Shown in pieces: positions 57,181 to 64,000 of a stretch of 64,000 bases of DNA. Every line of letters starts with the position of its first letter. The stretch's first letter is position 1. The notes beneath the pieces were generated by a model. That model worked only from the letters and a program-made list of their open reading frames with translations. It ran no database searches and was not told where the DNA came from. Made by a program: the position numbers and the translations under genes. Origin of the DNA: Muscardinus avellanarius (Eukaryota > Chordata > Mammalia > Rodentia > Gliridae); the NCBI GenBank assembly GCA_963383645.1, contig OY726559.1, forward strand, positions 119,001,405 through 119,065,404, given 5' to 3'.

Positions 57181-58225
57181 GTATGGTGCTCTCAATTGCG
57201 GACGTGGGTGTGGCAAAGGGATGGGGCCCACCTTGGGTTGTGGTCCTACCCACTGACCTCCTCTGCTGGCCCTCACTGTGGGAGCGACCCTCTTTCCTTC
57301 CCCTGGGAAGCACAAGCCCACAACTTTTGGGTTCTGGTCAAGAGGAACAGGGTCCAGAGACCTCATCGGGGCTTTGTAGTCTCTTTCTGTGAAAGGTCCC
57401 GGGAGGAAGGCGATGGGAGATGGCTGTGTGGCAATACAGGCTTTATTGGGATAAAAGCTGCTGAGGAGTTTCTCCAGGAAAGGAGGAGCCTGTGTCTGCT
57501 TAGACTAGAAGCTTCTACAGGCTTTTTGAGAGGAGATTCCTTGGTGAGGAGGGACAGTGGTCAGCCATTGCTGGAGGGCTAGTCAAGGGAAGTCAGCGGG
57601 TTGTGCGAGCTGGTGGAGCAGAACTGTGGGATTTTCCATAGCTGAGGGATGGGATGAGCAAGGGGCTGGTCAGGCACTTCTTAGGCCAGACAATGGGGCT
57701 GTAGGGAAGCAGAGGGCAGGGTGCAAGACAGGAATTTCTCTTCAGCAAAGACACCTGCAAAATGACAGGTCTTCACAAGATGAGGTCACTTTTGTCTGAA
57801 ACTCTAACACTCCGGAGAAGCCCAGGTGTGCTTTGCCATCTTCTCTTCCTCTTCTCCTGTCCCTCCTCCTCCTCCTCCTCCTCCTCCTCCTCCTCCTCCT
57901 CCTCCTCCTCCTCCTCCTCTCATTATTGTTTTAGAGGGCAGGTGCAATTGTGCCTTTTCTCCCCCCCCCCCAACAGTCAGGATCTCAGGAAGGGGCTGGG
58001 GGTGGGGAGCAGGAGGGAAGCTGGTCTTTAAGGGGCAAGTCCTTGGGCTCCAGACCCGGTCCGTCTGTGTGACTGCAGGGGAGACATTTGTTCTCTGTAG
58101 TTCTCCGAGTGTCTGCATTGCAGTGGTGAGAGTCACCGCGGTGCTACAGCAAGGCAGGGAGCACAGGCAAGAAGGATGTTTAGAACTGCCATTGCTCTCA
58201 CAGGCGTCTGCAGAAAGGGAGGGGA
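57181..58225. other. Unique sequence with (TCC)n and C-run tracts
   Basis: The longest open frame (57196-57582, plus) has no domain. (TCC)n at 57863-57919 produces poly-Pro, poly-Ser or poly-Gly shadows in the various frames, and a C10 run lies at 57961. Confidence 0.5.
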
Positions 58226-58227
58226 GG

Positions 58228-58428
58228 GTGGCACAGTCTTGTACATCCCAGTACTCGGGAGGCTGAGCCAGGAGGATCGCAGGTTCTGGCCAGCCTCAGC
58301 TGCTTAGTGAGGCCTTCCACAACTTAGTGAGACTCTGTTTCAAAATAAAGAACGAAAAATAGCGCTAGGGGTGTAGCTTGGAGGTAGACTGCCCCTGGGT
58401 CAATCTCCAGTACCAAAAATATAAAAAT
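58228..58428 (+). repeat. B1-dID SINE
   Basis: Sense copy, 'gggtggcacagtcttgtac' to 'caatctccagtaccaaaa', with an A/T-rich tail. Confidence 0.85.
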
Positions 58429-58833
58429 AAAAATAAAGAGAGGGGAGGAGGAGGCTGCGGTGGCCAGGGATACACTACCCACGGCTTAATTGCGGCTTAA
58501 TCGCTGGCGTGCGCCACCCTAGGGAGGGTTTCTTCTCGGGACTCTTGCACTTGGCCCCGCGGGCCCCACCCGCTCCCGCCACCGCAGCCCAGGGCTCCAG
58601 CAGGAGGCGCAGGGCGGTGGCCAGGTCTCCCGAGCTTCGCGGGCAGATGGAGCGAGGCCCGCCAAGGCCGTGGTGCCGGCGGCTCTGTAGCTCCGGAATT
58701 CCCAGCGCACAGCTTTCTAGACTGACGCCTCCAGTTGCTTCGAGGCTGGCACGCTTGTGGTGCAGAGTAGAGGGCAGCCACCGCTCAGTGGATAGCTGCT
58801 CTCTATTCAGGTTCGAAGACATGCACAGCCCGT

Positions 58834-58844
58834 GTCTCTGTGGT

Positions 58845-58890
<46 letters not shown>

Positions 58891-58907
58891 GAACCCACCC
58901 AGGGATG
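58834..58907 (+). tRNA. tRNA-Asn (anticodon GTT)
   Basis: 74 nt: acceptor GTCTCTG with CAGGGAT (G-U at the end pair), D arm 'tggtgcaatcggttagcgcg', anticodon loop 'ctgttaa' with GTT, and T arm GGTGGTTCGAACCCACC. TTTT follows at 58919. It is nearly identical to human tRNA-Asn-GTT as recalled. The upstream 58500-58760 is CpG-rich. Confidence 0.96.
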
Positions 58908-58969
58908 AGGGTGCTCCATTTTAAGTGACAGCGCGCCGTTTTTCCTAACACTAGTGGCTAGAACCCACC

Positions 58970-59520
58970 TTGGCGTGGTGACACAACTTTGTAATCCCAG
59001 TATTTGGAAGGCTTAAACTGAAGGAGCATAGGTAAGATTCCTCAGCCATTTGGTGAGGTCCTCTGCAACCTAGTGAGACTATTAAAAAAAGAAAAAAAGA
59101 AATTGGGCTGGGGGTATGCCTCAGAGGTAGAATGATCCAGTACCACTAAATAAATAAATAAATCCAAAATGTGAACCTGTACCTGGGAGCTTGACAAGAG
59201 GAGGATGGAGGATTCAAGTCCAGCTCAGCACCTCAGTGAATTTTTATTTGTGTAATTTAGCAAGGCCCCTATTCAAAATAAAAAGCAAGTGTGAAAGCAA
59301 GTGTGTGGTGGCACACACTTGTAATACATTTCAAATTAAAATTAAAAGAGGTCTTTGGGAAGCTGAGACAGGAGAATCTCTGTTCAGGGACAGCCTCAGC
59401 TATTTAGTAAGGCCCTTTGCAACTCAGAGAGACCCTGTTTTCAAATGAAGAATAAAGAATAGGGCTAGGAAGTGTACCTCGGAAGTAGAATGCCCCTGGG
59501 TTCCACCCCTAGTACTGAAA
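58970..59520 (+). repeat. Old sense SINEs
   Basis: The copies lie at 58970-59150 (starting 'cttggcgtggtgacacaac') and 59285-59517 with an internal insertion, ending in (GAAA)n. A short related piece is at 59185-59275. Confidence 0.75.
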
Positions 59521-59639
59521 GAAAGAAAGAAAGAAAGAAGAAAAAGAAAACAAAATCCAAAGGTGTCTACTAAAATTAAACAAACAAATAAGTAAATGGG
59601 CTGAGGTGCCCCAGAGTTCAATCTTCAGTATGGGTGGGG

Positions 59640-60740
59640 GGCAAGTAATCAAACAAAAATTCCAGTAACGTGTGCCTGTGATGGTCCTGTTAGCCGCTCT
59701 TCTAACACCAGAGTCCTACTGTCTTGTGTGCTGTCCACGACAGGAAGACCTAGTTACCAGTTCACTCCTTGTCAGATTGGCTCCGACACACAGCTCTATT
59801 GTCATTGTCTAAAGAAAGACGAGAACAAAGTCCTGCCTCTGCGAACACAACATGCCTGCCTACAGGCAAAGAGGCTTTGCTCTATAAGGAGCAGGTGTTT
59901 GACAACTGATTTGTTTTCTGTTGTGCTCATCTTAAAGTCAAGGGACCTTCCTAAGTAGTTGGCACTATCGCCCGAGGTGCCCCAGATGATACTCCCCGCT
60001 TCTCTGTGTCACATCCCAGGAAACAAGGTGCAGGACTTGAAGAGTATTTCCTAAGCACATTTTTCTAAAGATGTACATGTTTTACCTAAATCGTTAAAAA
60101 GCAAAGGTCTGTAATATGGGGCCCCTCAAACACTCTACTGGGTGGGGAGACCCTCGCAGTAGGCGATGGCATGAAGTGTCAGGAGTGGAGTCATGAGTAG
60201 TGAATCCCCGACATAGGAAGGCTGCTTTAGGCCATCGGAGGTATGCTTTCCATCGTCAGGGGTCTGGGGAGTAGAATGGGTTCTTTAACATCCTGAAGAC
60301 TGAGAGAAGGCTTAGCAAGAACAGAGAGGCTTCCTGTAGAAAATGTGTTTCAGTCAACTCTCATGTTGAAATCTGCTTTATTCCCCCCAAATAATTGTAG
60401 TTACTTTAGCCTGCAAAGTGAGCCAATGGTCTCCACAGAGAGGAGAACCTAGAAAATTTATTTTACATTTGTAAGGCAAGAAGTGATGACTTTCTAATAT
60501 TGTGAGTATAGTTTCCTTGATACAATAAAATAGAAAAAATTTTTATTTAGCAACAAAGTACCTTCTTTGAAATTTGGGGCTGAATACCTGAAAGTGAACA
60601 TGTTTCATGTTACTGTAACTGTGGGGTTTCTCGTTAAATTTCAAACTATTTTATTTGAATTTTTAGAAGAGCTTTACAATTGCTAATCCCTTAAGAAGAA
60701 ACCCCTTTTTTTTTTAAATCTTTCTTTTTTAAAACATATT
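59640..60740. other. Unique sequence, nothing recognised
   Basis: No supported gene and no clear repeat. AT-rich towards the right. Confidence 0.4.
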
Positions 60741-60744
60741 TTGA

Positions 60745-60797
60745 CGTACTAAAGATTGAACTAGAGGCATTCTGCCTCTGAGCTATACCCTAGCCAT

Positions 60798-60840
<43 letters not shown>

Positions 60841-61142
60841 TTTTTGGTAGTACTGGGGTTCCTGGAAGCCCTTCTACTTCCAGGCTACGCTCCCAGACCT
60901 ATTTATATTTTTATTTGGAAACAGGGTCTCTTAAGCCAGCCCGGTTGACTTCGAACCTGCGCGATCCTCCTGTCTCCGCCTCCCAAGCGCAGGGATTCAA
61001 AGCGTGCGCCACCACGCCCAGCTATTTTGTATTTTTGAAGTGGGCTCTTGCTACATTCTCGAGGATGACCTCAAACCTGCGTTCCTCCTCTCTCAGCTGT
61101 CTGCGTACTGGAATCACAGTTGCGCATCACCACGCTTGGCTG
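60745..61142 (-). repeat. Old SINE split by a young B1-dID SINE
   Basis: The old antisense SINE (60745-60795 and 61024-61142) is interrupted by a young antisense copy (60796-61023) with a (TTTA)n tail and a CpG-rich core. The junction words are 'tagccattta' and 'agctatttt'. Confidence 0.85.
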
Positions 61143-61346
61143 GAAGAAACACTTTTAACTATTTGATTTAATGAGGATACACTGTTAATTTTTAAGATTT
61201 GCTTACAAACTGTAGTTTAATGTATTTTATATTCTTCTGTAGTAAAACATAACTCAGATTTCTATAGGCCTTACAACCAAAGACTGTGGTTCTTTTTTGA
61301 ATTGTGTCTTCTGTAACAGATTTCAATAAAGTTGAACCAACCTACA

Positions 61347-61405
61347 AAGAAGGAAGGAAGGAAGGAAGGAAGGAAGGAAGGAAGGAGGGAAGGAAGGAAA
61401 GAAGG
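61347..61405. repeat. (GAAG)n microsatellite
   Basis: About ten GGAA units plus imperfect ones, followed by SINE debris to 61450. Confidence 0.9.
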
Positions 61406-61454
61406 AAGACAGGAGGAGCATAGGTTTAAGGACAGCCTCAGCAAGTAGTATTGA

Positions 61455-61845
61455 CTTCTGTGGTACTTCTGGGGATTGAACTCATAGGCATTCTACCGCC
61501 AAGCTATACCCCATCTCTATTCTATTTTATTGTACTGGAGATTGAAACCAGGGGTATTCTACCTTCAGCCTATTTACCCTGCTCTATTTTTATTTTTATT
61601 TTATCGATTTATTTGTTTTTGTGGTACTAGGATTTGAATTGTGAAGCATTCCACCTCTGAGGTACACCCCTAGACCGATTTTATTTCTTATTTGGAAACA
61701 GGGTCTCACTAGGTTGCCGAGAACCAACTGAATTTCTGAGGCTGTCCTAAAACCAGCGATCCTCCTTTCCTAGTCTCCCAAGTGTATAGACAAGTCTCCC
61801 AAGCGTGGGAGACAAGTGTGCACCAACACGCCCAGGCTGATGCGT
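61455..61845 (-). repeat. Antisense SINE cluster
   Basis: The fragments lie at 61455-61530 and 61540-61600, with a fuller copy at 61615-61845 whose B1 part has a short internal duplication (agtctcccaagcgtgg). Confidence 0.75.
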
Positions 61846-62840
61846 TATTTGATGGGCCTGAGGAGTCTTCTTTCTTCCTTGGATGTTTGGGCCAACACAT
61901 TGGATAGGACTTGCCTTCCCGGCCCTACCTCCAGCCCTAAACAGACATGCATGACTTGGCTTCTCCCATGAAGGAGCTTTCTCCTTCACTCTCCTTGGCA
62001 TCTCCTCTGAAGCCCAGATCAGTACAGTGGTGGCACTCCAGTGGCTTCAAGTTTTCCTCCATCTTCCTTCCTCCTACCGTGTCTTGGGCGATGCACAGGA
62101 AGCAGACTGTGAGGGAAGTGCCAGGCACCAGGGAGAGTGCCCTGTCGCCTGCCACCCTCCAGCCCCCAGCAGCTCCTCCCCAGGGCAAGATGAGCAGGAA
62201 GCGCATCTGTGGTGAATGGAGCCGGTGAGTAGCTATGTAGCCCCCGATCTGGGGGTGCTCACCTGTGGTCTAGGCCAGGAGGAGACCCGCTGTGCTGTAC
62301 TCCTTGAGCTCAGCTCTGGGCTCAGTGCCACACACAGGCCGCCATCACATTTTCTGCCCTGGTCTAGCCCAAGAGGACAAGGGGAGTGTCCTGTTTGTCC
62401 TTGAACTCAGTTACCCAAAGCCACTTTGTCCTCCCTCAGCAGTGCCCTGAGACCTGGCAGAAGGCCCAGTGCCCCAGTCCATTCCTCCCAGTCTCTGCTA
62501 TCACTTGTGGTGAGGTGTGGCCCCTGGAGCAAGGCTCCCCAAAAGTGCCAGGCTTACTTTCCACCATCTCTCTTCCCTGGAGGGCACTAAAGGCTTTCCC
62601 TCTCCCATCCAAAGCCATCCTACCAGAGGAACGATCGTTTATCTCTGGTCCTTCTTTGGTCTTGGCCAACATTGCTAGGACTGTCAACCAATTTTTAGGG
62701 CAGCTATGCCACAGGCTCAATCCCCTCGTGCAGATCTGCTTCCTGCTCACTGTAATGACAGACTGGAAACTACCATGACCTTGCTTGACAGTCAGCTGAG
62801 TTTCTGGGTTTGTGATAAGAGGTTTTAGAGGGATGGACAA
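61846..62840. other. Unique sequence, no gene recognised
   Basis: A donor-like GTGAGTAG at 62225 and pyrimidine-rich stretches are present. No coding frame has a recognisable domain. Confidence 0.4.
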
Positions 62841-62844
62841 GCTG

Positions 62845-62970
62845 AGCGAGGTGGCACATGCTTGTAATGTGGTACTTGGGAGACTGAGACAGGAGGACGG
62901 CAGGTTTGAAGCTAGCCTCAGCAGTTCAGCAAGAGCTTCTGCAACTTAGTGAGACCCTGTACCACATTAA
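62845..62970 (+). repeat. B1 half of a SINE
   Basis: Sense, 'gctgagcgaggtggcacatg' to 'gagaccctgtaccac'. The ID half is absent. Confidence 0.8.
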
Positions 62971-63494
62971 AGGAAAAAAAGGAGATATTAGCTATATTCA
63001 AGTTATTTTTTGCGGTGTTGTGAGCCATTCTGAGGGAATCCCAATAACCAGATGCCCTCGGCTTCAGTAGCAGTCCAGAGTCGGCCAGGCTGGGCAGTGG
63101 GAGCCACCGGGGATGGACGCAGTGCACTTCTGGTTCTCTGCTCCCTGGCCCAAAGTGAAGGCCATTTCCCCTTCCTTCTCCAACACCTGCAGTGTAGGCG
63201 ATCCATGGAGGGTCAGCTGGTGCCTTGCTGGTGAGGCTGTAAGAACTTGTTTGGGGGCACTCCCCTGTTCATGGACTAGCAAAATGCTTCAGCCCCTCAC
63301 TCTCCTGACTCCTGAGATTGGCCAAGAGTCCTGCTGTCAGAGGAGGAGGAGGCGTTTATGAAGTGCTTCCCTGGGTTCACCTGGCGTTGAGAATCACGGA
63401 GGAGCTGGGGTTACCCCACCAGACACCTCCTGTGTGAGCACTCGGACACTTAGATGTTACATCTAGTCATTACATTTATTTTGTGTTTGTGTGT

Positions 63495-63690
63495 AGTGCT
63501 GGGGATGGAACCCAGGACTGTCTCACCTCCAAGCTACACCCCTAGCCCTATTTTATTTTTATCTTGAAACAGGTTCTCCCTAGGTTGATGAGAGTCTCAC
63601 TACTTGCTGAGGTTGCCCTCAAATCTGTGATCCTCCTGCCTCAGTCTCCCAAGTACTGGGATTACAGGTGTGCCACACCCAGCCAACCAT
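63495..63690 (-). repeat. B1-dID SINE
   Basis: Antisense, 'agtgctggggatggaaccc' to 'ggtgtgccacacccagcc'. Confidence 0.85.
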
Positions 63691-63825
63691 TACTCTTCGA
63701 TGCTGTCAGCTAGGAAATGTCAATGACTCAGGTGTGAAATGTGCAGTCCTTGGGAGCCTGTAGTAATCGTCCTCTACTGGAAATCTCTGAAATCTATCTG
63801 TCTTGGTCTTCATTTCCTGAATGAC

Positions 63826-64000
63826 TTTATTAGTTTTCTATGGCTTCCATGACAAAGTACCACAAACTGGGTATGTTAAAACAACTCCTGGCTCCACAGG
63901 TATATCGTTCTTGGAAATCCTCATTTCATGTCTTTCCCCACCTTTGCAGATTCCCAGAGTCACTAGCAGCAGCTGGGGGCCTCTCTCCCTGCCCTCCCAC
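63826..64000. repeat. Probable ancient mammalian interspersed repeat
   Basis: The text 'tttctatggcttccatgac' and 'aagtaccacaaactgggt' followed by 'taaaacaact' is a pattern seen in old mammal-wide repeats. I cannot name the family with certainty. The window ends inside it. Confidence 0.45.

Noticed and set aside
57804..58266. Open frames with poly-Pro, poly-Ser and poly-Gly
   Set aside because: All frames come from the (TCC)n tract and the adjacent C run; there is no domain or splice support.

Overview
This is a stretch of mammalian nuclear DNA from a rodent that is not a mouse or rat. The evidence is the density of B1-dID type SINEs (a 7SL-derived B1 half joined to a tRNA-like ID half), L1 LINEs and class II endogenous retroviruses (ERVs). 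The exact species cannot be read from the sequence; beaver, dormouse or squirrel relatives are plausible because such dimeric SINEs are known there. No intact conventional protein-coding gene is visible. Almost every long open reading frame is a repeat or a shadow of one.

The functional content is small RNA genes: a 164-nt U1 snRNA gene (minus, 34182-34345) with its proximal and distal promoter elements and 3' box, an intact tRNA-Gly-CCC (plus, 46657), an intact tRNA-Glu-TTC (minus, 55710) and an intact tRNA-Asn-GTT (plus, 58834). Two decayed relatives are also present, a tRNA-Gly-CCC at 40416 and a tRNA-Asn at 39360. U1 genes mixed with Asn, Glu and Gly tRNA genes are typical of the human 1p36.13 and 1q21 regions, where NBPF genes also lie. 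In agreement, the left third of the window holds three recognisable NBPF/PDE4DIP-like exon relics on the plus strand: two Olduvai-domain exons (about 3.6 kb and 26.1 kb) and one coiled-coil exon (12144-12357).

Layout. 1-9.3 kb: L1 pieces (including an L1 5' end with ORF1), SINEs and the first Olduvai exon. 9.3-26.4 kb: mostly old unique sequence with the coiled-coil exon and a second copy of the Olduvai block, split by a solo LTR. 28.1-32.9 kb: antisense L1s, one apparently inserted into another. 32.9-33.2 kb: an LTR with a primer-binding site. 33.4-40.5 kb and 42.6-46.7 kb: a direct segmental duplication carrying the tRNA-Gly genes. Only the left copy keeps the U1 gene; the right copy has lost U1 plus promoter and has gained an ERV 3' fragment. 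Between the two copies is an LTR-like element with a repeated enhancer-like unit. 48.7-52.25 kb: a very young, internally deleted betaretrovirus-like provirus with near-identical LTRs, a 6-bp target duplication and a primer-binding site matching tRNA-Ile. 52.3-64 kb: SINE clusters, GC-rich sequence, microsatellites and the Glu and Asn tRNA genes.

The most notable points are the tRNA-Ile-primed class II provirus, the U1 variant with compensatory changes in stem-loop 2, the NBPF/Olduvai relics in a rodent, and the loss of exactly the U1 unit from one segmental-duplication copy. All assignments come from reading the sequence and recalled family knowledge; no database search was run.
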